Positions 9,539 through 18,238 are shown, numbered from the stretch's first letter. The stretch: 64,000 bases of DNA from Arthrobacter sp. S39 (GCF_004320525.1 NZ_SIHX01000001.1:434001-498000), one strand, 5' to 3'. The notes: generated from the letters alone by a model not told the origin. Program-made: numbers and translations.

Positions 9539-9963
9539 CAGACCGAAGAACTCTTGGGTGAGCAGCAGTAAATGCTGGCGGAAGCACAACGTACCTCTAC
9601 GGTCGGTCCATCCGTAGTGAGAACGGTGGGACCAGGGGTTGACGTATACGTAGCGGAGGTTCGCCAGCGGGTGTCAACGTCGACGACTTGGACGCCAACG
9701 AAAACGGCTAATGCCAGGTCCGCACGACGGGCACGCGATGTCACGCTGTTGGTCTACGGTGCATCGCTACGCAAAGTCGTTCCGCGGAAACGCTGGCGGC
9801 CCCAACGTTGTCGGAGGTGTTCGATACCTTGGGCGAGTTCACCTTTCCGGAATGCAGTGTGCCAATGCAGGAGTCGGCGACTGTGATCGATGCAGTCACG
9901 GCGGCACTTTTCACCATGGCTGAGTTGGGTGGACGCACTTGAGTATGTCTGAGTTATCACGGA
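9539..9963. other. Left interior of the relic, no confident gene
   Basis: About 425 bp. The only frame with protein-like character is on the plus strand, open from a TAA near 9711 to a TGA near 9938, containing the stretch TLSEVFDTLGEFTFPE. It has no ATG or convincing ribosome binding site at its head and I do not recognise it. It may be a decayed gene or the remnant of a short upstream partner of the hydrolase. The other open frames here read like noise. Confidence 0.4.
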
Positions 9964-9978
9964 GATCAGGAGGACCCT

Positions 9979-11493
9979 TTGGGGAAGAACGCCCGGAAGC
10001 GCATTTCGGCACGTCGCGCGAACAAAACGAGTCAATTGAGTCACGTCAATGGGCCGATCCGTGTGGGGATCCTCGCAGTGCATGGGATAGGTCGCCAAGC
10101 CCCCGGGGCAACTGCCCAGGATGTGTTCACTTCGCTGGTACAAGCTGTTGAAGAAGTAGGTGGCGCGGTCTCGCCCATCACTGACGATCCGTCCAAGGCC
10201 AAAACCACAAACGAAGAGCCTCGGCTTGGCGCACGATTCCAGGTCCCTGACGAGTGCCCGCGGATTGTCTGCGTTGAAGAAGCCTGGTGGGACGAAAGAG
10301 TCAATCATGCGAAAGCTGGGCGGATCTTCGCTCGGGTTTTCTTTCATCTTCCAATTTTCGTGATGCAGTCAGCAGCACTATGGGCGGCCCGTCACCTGAG
10401 CTATAAGGAATCCAAGGAAACCAAATCCGCTTGGAGTCCCGACAGCATGGTTGGCCTCATTAAGGAGACCGTGGCCCTATGGGGCCCAGTCACCGCAGTG
10501 GTGATTTCCTATTGTCTGTCTCCGTTGCTTGTTCTTCTGTTTGTGGCCTCTTTACCTGTCTATATGTTGATCTGGCTGTTCCAGGCATTGGGGTCTCAAA
10601 GTGCTAGACGGGTAGCAGATTTGATCCGCGTCGTGGTTGTGGAAACTTTGGGGGATATTTGGGCGTACGTGGATCCGGTGACCGGCGATGAGATCCTTCA
10701 GTTCGTGGTTCAAAGACATCAGCAGATGAGAGCCGACTACGACGAAGTCATCCTCGTGGGCCATTCTCAAGGGGCAGATCTTGCCCGGCGCGCGTGTCTT
10801 GAAGGTCCTGCTCCCGCAGCATATGTCGCCGTAGGGAGTGGACACCATCAATTGCTGGGAGCCAGGACTTCGTCTACGAACGTCTGGCTGTTGCCGGTTT
10901 ACTGGTCTTTCCCCGTTGTGATGCCGTTGTTTATCTGGTGGTACACCAGCTTCAGCATTGGCGCGATAGGCGACATATTTGCGCAGGTTCTAACTGATCT
11001 AGTCTCCTTCTACGTCTCAGGTGAGGTTGCTGACCCATGGGCTCTTTTCCGGTTATCCATTAGAGACACCCCTGTCATACTGCTCATGCTCGGTGTGTTT
11101 CTTGCATGGTTCTTCCTTACGGGAAAGATTCGGTATCCGGCTGATGGCCTGGAGAGTCCGCCATGCCCGTCGTGGATTGTTCGATCGCCGTGGGACCCAG
11201 TAAGCCTCGGAACAGGGTCAGTGAAGGAAGCCGTACGAACCGTGACGCCGGGATCAGCCTGGAAAGTTATAAAAGAGCACGTAACGTACTGGGAAAAGCC
11301 GGAATCAGGAAACACGCTTCTGGAGGCCATATATAGGAGCGGTCGAATTACTCCAATGGGAGATCGTCAGCTTCGAATGCCGGGACGGATTCGCCTTCTT
11401 TGGAGTGTGCTGGGCGTGGTCGCGATGACAGCAATTTGGAAGATAGGAGAATGGGAGGCCACCACCTTTCAACACCTGACAAACCACGGCTAG
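9979..11493 (+). CDS. Membrane-embedded alpha/beta hydrolase (lipase/esterase-like), transposon cargo
   Basis: 504 aa from a TTG, preceded by AGGAGGA at 9968-9974. Near the N-terminus is GILAVHGIG, the usual first strand and oxyanion region of alpha/beta hydrolases; the nucleophile elbow is VGHSQGADLA (S263). Plausible acid and base are D406 in SPWDPVS and H434 in EHVTYW, in the right order for a Ser-Asp-His triad. Hydrophobic segments at about 117-137, 170-202, 300-332, 364-381 and 472-490 suggest several membrane passes. It is the only intact gene inside the Tn7-like relic, so it is cargo or a later passenger. Substrate unknown; a lipid or ester in the membrane is a reasonable guess, and an anti-phage or toxin role cannot be excluded. 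Confidence 0.7.
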   Translation: MGKNARKRISARRANKTSQLSHVNGPIRVGILAVHGIGRQAPGATAQDVFTSLVQAVEEVGGAVSPITDDPSKAKTTNEEPRLGARFQVPDECPRIVCVEEAWWDERVNHAKAGRIFARVFFHLPIFVMQSAALWAARHLSYKESKETKSAWSPDSMVGLIKETVALWGPVTAVVISYCLSPLLVLLFVASLPVYMLIWLFQALGSQSARRVADLIRVVVVETLGDIWAYVDPVTGDEILQFVVQRHQQMRADYDEVILVGHSQGADLARRACLEGPAPAAYVAVGSGHHQLLGARTSSTNVWLLPVYWSFPVVMPLFIWWYTSFSIGAIGDIFAQVLTDLVSFYVSGEVADPWALFRLSIRDTPVILLMLGVFLAWFFLTGKIRYPADGLESPPCPSWIVRSPWDPVSLGTGSVKEAVRTVTPGSAWKVIKEHVTYWEKPESGNTLLEAIYRSGRITPMGDRQLRMPGRIRLLWSVLGVVAMTAIWKIGEWEATTFQHLTNHG

Positions 11494-11790
11494 GAACGCG
11501 TACTCACGACCGCATATGCGGATTCTGGTGTAGTAATCAAGGTTTTGGTGAGTGGATCGTGTCTGACCCGCGGAACTCTGGCAGCCGGTCGGTTTTCCTC
11601 CAGCGGCGAAGGGTCGAGGGGCGGCAGGAATCCAGCCTTCAGTGACACATTCGCTGACCTGATCCAGTAAAGCTCCTGGCCTCCTTGAATGCGCTATTTG
11701 TGCCCAGTGCGGCGAAGCCATGGCCGCGGTGAGACTGAGGGTGGAGGGTGGAGCGACGACGGAATGGCCCCTGGCTTGCGGCGGCTGACC
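11494..11790. other. Non-coding stretch of the relic
   Basis: Between the hydrolase stop and the TniB remnant. Reading frames are open on the minus strand across this stretch, continuing the TniB frame, but the translation is not protein-like and I recognise nothing. It probably held the C-terminal part of the TniB gene before decay. Confidence 0.4.
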
Positions 11791-11943
11791 AGCTGCCAGG
11801 ACGGCGTCGGAGATGTCCGGGACGTTCTGCCGGGGACGTTGGGGCAGGCCGAGGAAGTTGGTGAATTCGCAGGCCAGCTCTGCGGGGAGCCTTTCCGGCG
11901 GGGAGGTGATGTAGACGACGGGAATGCGGTCCTGTGTGGGGCA
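11791..11943 (-). pseudogene. TniB-like transposition ATPase, internal fragment
   Basis: The minus-strand frame reads DRIPVVYITSPPERLPAEL, then a short stretch ending in FTNFLGLPQRP and ISDAVLAA. This resembles the part of TniB-family NTP-binding proteins after Walker A, which reads like RIPVVYVTVPP...FARFLGLP. The frame is closed by TAG immediately upstream, so the N-terminal part with the Walker A motif is gone, and family similarity stops after about 50 residues. TniB (equivalent to TnsC) is the ATP-dependent regulator that links target choice to the transposase. The identification rests on motif memory, not on a search. Confidence 0.65.
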
Positions 11944-12094
11944 CTAGCAGATGAAAAGGCGCCGGCAGGAGGGTAACAGGGTGACGGGCGGCAGCGGTCA
12001 AGTGGTCGATTGTCGTCGGGCCGTCGCGCAGGCATTCCCCCATCGCCTAGGCATGGGCGGATCTAGGCAGCACGGATGTCTGTAACCGGACAAC

Positions 12095-12400
12095 CATCGG
12101 AGGTTGGCATCTATAGCCCCAGCCGACTAAGGCGCAGGCGGTCCCGATGGCCGTGAACACTTCCTGGTCACACTCACGAATGCGCTCATTCGGGCGGATA
12201 TCAACGACGACGCCAGTGCCGTAACACAGCCGTACAAAGTACTAGGTAATATGCCAGCTGTGCCCGCCTGCGAGCTCGAAATTGCGCCTGAACGGTTGTG
12301 ATGCGACGCCCACGACGGCGGGATCGAATTCCGAGCGAGGAGATGGTTCCGTTCCAGCCACGACTTGTAGCCAACGGGGCGGCATTGGTGCTGCACCAAA
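12095..12400 (-). pseudogene. TnsA-like endonuclease, frameshifted remnant
   Basis: Three minus-strand frames used in succession give a TnsA-N-like protein: GYKSWLERNHLL (about 12340-12400), then FDPAVVGVASQPF (about 12242-12328), then VVVDIRPNERI and ACALVGWGYR (about 12095-12213). Actinobacterial TnsA-like proteins have the same blocks in the same order (SWLERDRL, FDP.VVGIASQPF, VVVDVRP, GW.Y). TnsA nicks the 5' ends during cut-and-paste Tn7 transposition. At least two frameshifts and an in-frame stop make it non-functional. It sits just inside the right end, transcribed inward, as tnsA does in Tn7. Confidence 0.7.
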
Positions 12401-12608
12401 GGAGGCCGTTGAATTGCGCTGTCCTTTGAAGGTCGGAAACGCCCGGGCTGGCTAATAATCCTGGAATTGGCAACCACCAAGCCGCCTCAAGCGGCTGAGT
12501 CCTTGGGGAGTCGGATTCTTACTCGCGCGCTGACACTGAGCACACGCCTGAAACGTAGCTCAATTCCTGCTTGACCGCCGACGAAGAACCCGCCATGGTC
12601 CAACTGCG

Positions 12609-12677
12609 GTGAGACAGAAAGCACTCACGGTCCACCTGTAGTGAGACTGGGCATTTGTAGGTGAGACAGGGCAATCA
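12609..12677 (-). repeat. Right end of the Tn7-like relic with three GTGAGAC repeats
   Basis: Copies of GTGAGACWG start at 12609, 12641 and 12661; the last two are exactly 20 bp apart and read GTGAGACTGGGCATTTGTAG and GTGAGACAGGGCAATCACCC. The reverse complement matches the left end module by module. These are plausible TnsB-type binding sites. The border lies only ~57 bp upstream of the nudC start, so transposon DNA may now supply part of the nudC promoter. Confidence 0.65.
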
Positions 12678-12733
12678 CCCGTGCCTGGCCACCCAAAATG
12701 TCATTTGTCGGTCCGAGTCAGTACGGTGGACAC

Positions 12734-13756
12734 ATGAGTCATGCGGAGTCCGCTACACCGGCCTACCGGACGCAGGCAGTCCAGCTGCCGGCCAACCACT
12801 TGTTCGATACCGTGCTCCCCGTGCGTCCCGCGCTGGTGGACCGGGGCTCTGCCGTCCGCACCCGCCCGGGCATGGTGGCTGAACTGCTGCGACGCGACGC
12901 CACCCTTGCCGTGGTCCTGTCCGGGAGGCAGGCCCTCGTGACCGGAAACAGCCTTTTCCTGACCGGCGCGGCACGTTTTGTCGACAGCCTTCAGGGCATT
13001 GGAACCACTCCAGACCACGTGATCTACCTCGGTACCGCCCTGGACGGTTCAGACCTCCCCGCGGGCACGGAACTGCTCCTGCTGGTGCTGCCGGATGCCC
13101 TGGAACCGGGCACTGCGGGCATCCCCGGTGACGCCATCTGGACGGGCTTCCGGGACATCGCCGGGGTCCTCAACCCCACGGATACGGCGCTGTTCGTCGA
13201 GGCAAGCGCCATCACCAACTGGCACGCCGGGCACACGCACTGTCCCCGCTGCGGTGTTCCCACGGTTGTCGAGTCCGGGGGCTGGGTGCGCCGCTGCCCG
13301 CAGGACAACTCCGAACACTATCCGCGCACGGATCCGGCAATCATCGTCACCGTGGTGGGTCCGGACGGCAGGCTGCTGCTCGGCGGCGGGGGACCGGTCG
13401 ACGCGAGGAACTATTCCACCCTCGCAGGCTTCGTTGAACCGGGGGAGTCACTCGAGCAGGCCGTGGTCAGGGAAATCCATGAGGAGGTCGGTGTCCGTGT
13501 TTCCGGGTGCCAGTACCTGGGTTCGCAGCCTTGGCCGTTCCCGGCCTCCCTTATGCTTGGATTTACGGCCATCACCGCGGACACCGAGGCAACGCCCGAC
13601 GGCGTGGAAGTCACCAGGGCGCGCTGGTTCAGCCGGGAGGAACTCCAGGAGGCAGTGCTCACCGGGGAGATCACCATCTCCAGCCGGCTGTCCATTGCCC
13701 GCTCGTTGATTGAGCACTGGTACGGCGGACGAATCCTGGACCGCACCGACACCTGA
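12734..13756 (+). CDS. nudC: NAD(+)/NADH pyrophosphatase (Nudix, NudC family)
   Basis: 340 aa from the ATG at 12734; an in-frame ATG 12 codons upstream (12698) is possible but close to the transposon border. The Nudix box is complete at 232-254 (G-x5-E-x7-REIHEEVGV), followed by SQPWPFP (264-270), the marker of the NADH-pyrophosphatase branch. A zinc-ribbon precedes it with C170, C173 and C188, but the fourth ligand position reads PQDNSEHYPR, with no Cys. The enzyme splits NAD(H) into NMN(H) and AMP and can remove NAD caps from RNA. It lies in a neighbourhood shared with mycobacteria (adnA, adnB, nudC, uvrD2). Confidence 0.92.
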   Translation: MSHAESATPAYRTQAVQLPANHLFDTVLPVRPALVDRGSAVRTRPGMVAELLRRDATLAVVLSGRQALVTGNSLFLTGAARFVDSLQGIGTTPDHVIYLGTALDGSDLPAGTELLLLVLPDALEPGTAGIPGDAIWTGFRDIAGVLNPTDTALFVEASAITNWHAGHTHCPRCGVPTVVESGGWVRRCPQDNSEHYPRTDPAIIVTVVGPDGRLLLGGGGPVDARNYSTLAGFVEPGESLEQAVVREIHEEVGVRVSGCQYLGSQPWPFPASLMLGFTAITADTEATPDGVEVTRARWFSREELQEAVLTGEITISSRLSIARSLIEHWYGGRILDRTDT

Positions 13757-13818
13757 ACCTCAGGCATCATCACCGACCAGACTCCAGCACCAGGTAGTCG
13801 AGACAACAGAGCAGCAGA

Positions 13819-15954
13819 GTGACTACAGAGAATTTTGACAGTGCAGTGTCCCTCGAGGACCGCATTCTTGGCGGCCTGGACGCCGAACAGCGTGAAGTTG
13901 CCAGCACCCTGAACGGCCCGCTGTGTGTGCTGGCCGGCGCCGGCACCGGCAAAACACGCGCCATCACGCACCGGATCGCCTATGGCGTGCATTCGGGGGT
14001 CTACAGCCCGCAACGGCTCCTGGCAGTGACGTTCACCGCCCGGGCCGCCGCGGAAATGCGAAGCAGGCTGCGTGACCTCGGCGTGGGCAACGTCCAGGCC
14101 CGCACGTTCCACGCGGCCGCCCTGCGGCAACTCCAGTTTTTCTGGCCCCAGGCCGTCGGCGGCACGCTTCCCAACCTCCTGGACCACAAGGCCCAGATGA
14201 TTGCCGAGGCCGCCCGCCGCCTGCGGCTCAGCACGGACCGGGCCTCCATCCGTGATCTTGCCTCGGAAATCGAATGGGCCAAGGTCTCCATGCTGACCCC
14301 GGCCAACTACCTGGAAAATGCCCATGACCGGGGCACGCCCGGCGGCTTCGACCTCACCGCCGTGGCCCGGGTCTTCCAGTCGTACGAGGACGTCAAAACC
14401 GACCGCAACGTCATCGATTTCGAAGACGTCCTGCTGATCACGGTGGGCATCCTGCAGGAGGACCAGAAAGTCGCGGCGACGGTGCGCGAACAGTACCGCC
14501 ACTTTGTGGTTGACGAATACCAGGACGTTTCCCCGCTGCAGCAACGGCTCCTGGAGCTGTGGCTGGGCGGCCGCGACGAACTGTGCGTGGTGGGTGACGC
14601 CAGCCAGACCATCTATTCGTTCACCGGCGCATCCCCGAAGCACCTGTTGGGCTTCAAAGCCCGGTATCCCGAAGCCAATGTGGTGAAGCTGATCCGGGAT
14701 TACCGCTCCACACCCCAGGTGGTCAAGCTCGCCAACGACCTCCTCGGCGGGCGCCGAAGCGGCGGACCCGTGGCGGACGCCGCGTGGGCCGCACCCCTGC
14801 AGCTGGTGGCCCAGCGTCCGGCAGGACCGGTTCCCCAGTTCACGGAGTGTTCAGACGACGAGGCCGAAGCGGCGACCGTGGCGCTCAAGATCCAGGGACT
14901 CCTCGACGGCGGCACGCCGGCAAGCCAGGTAGCCGTCCTCTTCCGCACCAACGGCCAGTCCGAAGCCTACGAGCAGGCCCTGGCCGCCGCCGGCATTGGC
15001 TACCAGTTGCGCGGCGGTGAGCGGTTTTTCGCCCGCAAGGAAGTCAGGGACGCCATCCTGCAGCTCCGCGCTGCCACCAGGGCAGTGGCGGAGACTGCCA
15101 CGCCGGAACCGCTGGGGCAGCTGGTCCGGGACATCGTGGCATCGCTGGGTTACACCGACTCACCGCCGCACAACGGTGGTGCCCTGCGGGAACGCTGGGA
15201 ATCGCTGGCGGCACTGGTGGCCCTGGCCGACGAACTGGTCCAGGTACGCGGGGACCAGTTCAGCCTCGCGGACTTCGTCAATGAGCTTCAGGAACGCTCC
15301 CTGGCGCAGCATGCCCCCACGGTCCAAGGCGTTACCCTCGCCTCGTTGCACGCGGCCAAGGGCCTCGAATGGGACGCCGTGTTCCTTGTTGGCCTCAGCG
15401 AAGGGCTGATGCCCATCTCCTTTGCCGATACGCCCGAGTCGGTGGATGAGGAGCGGCGGCTCCTGTACGTCGGAATTACGCGCGCCCGCGAGCACCTGTC
15501 CCTGTCCTGGTCCACGGCCCGGACTCCCGGCGGCCGGGCGAACCGGAAGCCGTCCCGCTTCCTTGACGGCCTGCGGCCGGACTCGGTGGCCAGCTCCACT
15601 GCCCGCGGCAAGGGACCGGCGCCACGCCGCAAAGCTGCCAAACCTGCCACCTGCAGGGTCTGCGGCACCATGCTGGCCAGCGGCGCCGAACGCAAGGTGG
15701 GCCGCTGCAACGATTGCCCGCCCAGCTACGAGGAACAGACCTTCGACGCGCTCCGCACCTGGCGCAAGGAAGTTGCGCTGTCGGCTGAGGTCCCGGCCTT
15801 TGTGGTCTTCACCGACGCCACCCTGACCGCCATTGCCGAGGCCCGGCCGTCGTCGCTGGAGGAACTGGCCACGCTCGCCGGCGTGGGGCCGTCCAAACTT
15901 GAACGCTACGGGGAGGACGTCCTCAGGGTCCTCGTCGAAAGCACGACGCTGTGA
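13819..15954 (+). CDS. uvrD2: ATP-dependent DNA helicase UvrD2 with zinc-type tetracysteine and HRDC domain
   Basis: 711 aa from a GTG at 13819. SF1A helicase motifs are clear: GAGTGKT (40-46), VTFTARAAAEMRSRL, VDEYQD (231-236) and TLASLHAAKGLEWD. The C-terminus has a tetracysteine motif C612-x2-C615-x14-C630-x2-C633 followed by an HRDC domain (about 640-711) with LATLAGVGPSKLERYGEDVL. This tail is the hallmark of actinobacterial UvrD2, a 3'-5' helicase that is essential in mycobacteria. The gene ends in a GTGA overlap with the next one. The small glutaredoxin-like gene that separates nudC and uvrD2 in mycobacteria is absent here. Confidence 0.93.
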   Translation: MTTENFDSAVSLEDRILGGLDAEQREVASTLNGPLCVLAGAGTGKTRAITHRIAYGVHSGVYSPQRLLAVTFTARAAAEMRSRLRDLGVGNVQARTFHAAALRQLQFFWPQAVGGTLPNLLDHKAQMIAEAARRLRLSTDRASIRDLASEIEWAKVSMLTPANYLENAHDRGTPGGFDLTAVARVFQSYEDVKTDRNVIDFEDVLLITVGILQEDQKVAATVREQYRHFVVDEYQDVSPLQQRLLELWLGGRDELCVVGDASQTIYSFTGASPKHLLGFKARYPEANVVKLIRDYRSTPQVVKLANDLLGGRRSGGPVADAAWAAPLQLVAQRPAGPVPQFTECSDDEAEAATVALKIQGLLDGGTPASQVAVLFRTNGQSEAYEQALAAAGIGYQLRGGERFFARKEVRDAILQLRAATRAVAETATPEPLGQLVRDIVASLGYTDSPPHNGGALRERWESLAALVALADELVQVRGDQFSLADFVNELQERSLAQHAPTVQGVTLASLHAAKGLEWDAVFLVGLSEGLMPISFADTPESVDEERRLLYVGITRAREHLSLSWSTARTPGGRANRKPSRFLDGLRPDSVASSTARGKGPAPRRKAAKPATCRVCGTMLASGAERKVGRCNDCPPSYEEQTFDALRTWRKEVALSAEVPAFVVFTDATLTAIAEARPSSLEELATLAGVGPSKLERYGEDVLRVLVESTTL

Positions 15955-16604
15955 CTCCCCGGGCCGAAGGGCGGCAAGGGCCGCAGCTGACTACGGCCGA
16001 CGGCGCGCCGGTGGAGGTGAGGCGGTCCGCCCGCCGCACACGGACAGTGGCGGCCTTCTGGGAGAACGGCACGGCGGTGGTGGCGATTCCGGCCCGGTTC
16101 ACGGCGGCCCAGGAATCCGAGTGGGTGCACCGCATGCTGGAGAAGCTTCATCGCCAGGGCAGCCGCCGCGCGCAAAAGCGCCGGCAGCAGCCGGCAACGG
16201 ACGCCGGTCTCGCGGCACACGCCGCTGACCTGTCCGCCCGCTACTTCGGCGGCAGGGCAGTGCCTGCGTCGGTCCGCTGGGTCAGCAACCAGAACTCGCG
16301 GTGGGGATCGGCGACGCCGTCGGAAGGCACCATCCGGCTCTCCGACAAACTGCGGCCCATGCCCCAGTGGGTCATCGACTACGTCCTGCTTCATGAGCTG
16401 GCCCACCTGCTGGTGGCCGGGCACAATGCCGCGTTCTGGAAGCTGCTGGAGGCGTATCCGGAGACGGCGCGGGCCAAGGCATTCCTTGAGGGCGTCTCGT
16501 TCGCAACATCCCGCGGCCTGGCCGCCGGTCCTGACGGCGGACCGGACGGCCCAGGGAACGGCGCTCCAGGCCAACCCACACTGTGGCCCGGAGACGCCGA
16601 CTAG
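15951..16604 (+). CDS. YgjP/DUF45-type metal-dependent peptidase-like protein
   Basis: 217 aa from a GTG that overlaps the uvrD2 stop. The C-terminal half has HELAHLLVAGH, i.e. H148-E-x2-H152-x5-H158, a gluzincin-like zinc site, preceded by SRWGSATPSEGTIRLS, typical of the YgjP/WLM-related DUF45 family. No signal peptide or membrane segment is visible, so it is probably cytoplasmic. The family's substrates are unknown. Translational coupling to uvrD2 suggests a repair- or protein-quality-related role, but this is inference. Confidence 0.87.
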   Translation: MTPRAEGRQGPQLTTADGAPVEVRRSARRTRTVAAFWENGTAVVAIPARFTAAQESEWVHRMLEKLHRQGSRRAQKRRQQPATDAGLAAHAADLSARYFGGRAVPASVRWVSNQNSRWGSATPSEGTIRLSDKLRPMPQWVIDYVLLHELAHLLVAGHNAAFWKLLEAYPETARAKAFLEGVSFATSRGLAAGPDGGPDGPGNGAPGQPTLWPGDAD

Positions 16605-16639
16605 ATCTGCTCGCTCAAGGTCACCTTGGACCGGGCTGC

Positions 16640-18103
16640 TTAACCTTTCGGCTGGTCCCCGTCAGTTCCGCCGTCGGGGCTGCTCTCTGTGCCGGTAGAG
16701 CCGGAGCCGTCGGTTTCTGTGCCGCTTCCGGCCTCATCCGTGCCCTGTTCCGGTGCGGTGTCGAAACCTCCGCTGAGCAGCTTCTGCAGGGCGTCGTCGA
16801 CTTCGGTGTCGCTGGCCTCCGCCAGCTTGCGGCGGGCGCTGAATCCCAAGGGATCGTCGAGGTCCTCGGCGGTGGGAAGGAGATCGGGGTGGTGCCAGAT
16901 GGCGTCCCGTCCTTCGATGCCGCGTTCCTTCTTGAGGGCCGCCCACAACGTTGCGGCTTCGCGGAGCCGGCGCGGACGCAGTTCCAGGCCCACCAGGGAC
17001 GAGAACGCATGTTCGGCGGGACCTCCGGTGGCGCGGCGCCGGCGGACGGTTTCCCTGAGGGCGCCCGCTGACGGCAGGAGTTTCTCCGTGGCGGCGGCGG
17101 TAAGTTCATCCACCCAGCCCTCAACCAGGGCAAGGGCGGTCTCGAGCTTTTCCAGGGCCTGTTCCTGGGCGGGCGTCCGCTGGGGCATGAACACGCCCTG
17201 CGACAGGGCTTCCTGGATGCCTTCGGGGTTGCTGGGGTCCAGGTCCCGGGCCAGCTCTTCAATCCTGGACGTGTCGATGTGGATGCCGCGGGCGTAGGCT
17301 TCGATCGCTCCCAGCAAGTGGCCGCGCAGCCAGGGAACCTGGACGAAGAGGCGCGCGTGGGCCGCCTCGCGGACGGCAAGGAACAGCCGGATGTCGTTCT
17401 CCGGCAGGCTGAGGCCTTCGCCGAACTTTGCCACGTTGGCCGGAAGCAGCGCCATTTCCAGGTCCGCGAGCGGGACGCCGATGTCGGTGGAGCTGACCAC
17501 TTCAGCGGAGAGGGCGCCGATTGCCTGCCCCAGCTGCATGCCGAAGATCGCTCCGCCCATGTTCTGCAGCATGGAGGAGGCGCCGCCCATCATGGATTTC
17601 ATCTCCTCCGGCATCTGTTCCGTCATGGCATTGGACAGGGCGTTGGCGATGCTGTTGGCAACAGGCTCCGTGAGCCGCTTCCAGGTGCCGAGGGTTGCTT
17701 CCACCCATTCGGCGCGCGACCATGCCCGGCCGATCAGGCCGGTGGCGGGCAGGTCCGTCACCGGGTCGAGCCAGAGCTCGGCCAGGCGCAGGGCCTCGTC
17801 CACTTCACGGGACTGCAGCGATGTCACGGACGGATCCGCGCTGCTGGCAGCAACCCGCCGGGCGTTCTCATGGGCCAGCTGCCAGTTGACGGGGCCTTCG
17901 GAGGGCGCGCTCATCATGGCCTGGACCTGGGAGAACATCTGGGCCAGGAGGTTGGGGTCGTCAGGCAGGCCGGCGGCCTTGGCGAGTTCGGCGGGGTCGA
18001 TGTTTTCCATGCCCTTGCCGCCCATGAGGTTCTGCAGCATTTCTGTCAGCGGATCCTTGGGAGCGTCATCGCCGTTGGACGGATTGAGTGGGTTGGAGGT
18101 CAT
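16640..18103 (-). CDS. Zincin-like protein (DUF2342, TIGR03624-type putative hydrolase)
   Basis: 487 aa. The N-terminus is polar and the middle contains a Met-rich, amphipathic stretch (about 155-200). The expected zincin helix reads VREAAHARLF (R245, E246, H249) followed by VPWLRGHLL, so the first His of HExxH is Arg. The family is described as a putative metallo-hydrolase and is found in actinobacteria next to uvrD2 and the PDZ/Lon-like gene (mycobacterial Rv3195). Activity and substrate are unknown. It is transcribed opposite to its neighbours and its stop lies 35 bp from the end of the metallopeptidase gene. Confidence 0.85.
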   Translation of the reverse strand: MTSNPLNPSNGDDAPKDPLTEMLQNLMGGKGMENIDPAELAKAAGLPDDPNLLAQMFSQVQAMMSAPSEGPVNWQLAHENARRVAASSADPSVTSLQSREVDEALRLAELWLDPVTDLPATGLIGRAWSRAEWVEATLGTWKRLTEPVANSIANALSNAMTEQMPEEMKSMMGGASSMLQNMGGAIFGMQLGQAIGALSAEVVSSTDIGVPLADLEMALLPANVAKFGEGLSLPENDIRLFLAVREAAHARLFVQVPWLRGHLLGAIEAYARGIHIDTSRIEELARDLDPSNPEGIQEALSQGVFMPQRTPAQEQALEKLETALALVEGWVDELTAAATEKLLPSAGALRETVRRRRATGGPAEHAFSSLVGLELRPRRLREAATLWAALKKERGIEGRDAIWHHPDLLPTAEDLDDPLGFSARRKLAEASDTEVDDALQKLLSGGFDTAPEQGTDEAGSGTETDGSGSTGTESSPDGGTDGDQPKG

Positions 18104-18238
18104 GATTACGCCGATCGTCGGTGTGACTGTTGATCAACTTCACGGTACCCCGGGCGGGGGCGGCTGTCTGCCGCGCAGCGGCGACGTTCGCTGTAGGCAA
18201 AGAGCCTGCGCGCTTCCGGGGCGCGTAATGTTGGATGG

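Larger units (their letters stand above)
9444..12677. mobile_element. Decayed Tn7-like (TnsA/TniB-type) transposon with one intact cargo gene
   Basis: The segment is bounded by related inverted ends (9444-9538 and 12609-12677). Next to the right end, pointing inward on the minus strand, are a frameshifted TnsA-like endonuclease remnant and a truncated TniB-like ATPase remnant, the order expected of Tn7-type elements. No TnsB/Mu-type transposase or TniQ/TnsD gene is recognisable; only about 150 bp separate the two remnants, so an internal deletion is likely. One undamaged gene (9979-11493) lies in the left part. Base composition is visibly less G+C-rich than the flanks. No matching 5-bp target duplication is seen (CGCCG before, CCCGT after), so the exact borders are approximate. 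Confidence 0.75.

Noticed and set aside
12130..12300. Protein-like plus-strand frame beginning GPDGREHFLVTLTNAL
   Set aside because: It is the complement of the TnsA-like remnant, which has recognisable blocks on the minus strand.
12127..12480. Uninterrupted minus-strand frame of 117 codons in the relic
   Set aside because: Only part of it contains TnsA-like sequence; the family blocks continue in other frames, so it is part of a pseudogene and not a gene of its own.
9439..12682. Target-site duplication for the Tn7-like relic
   Set aside because: The 5 bp next to the inferred ends (CGCCG and CCCGT) do not match; either the ends are misplaced by a few bases or the duplication has decayed.
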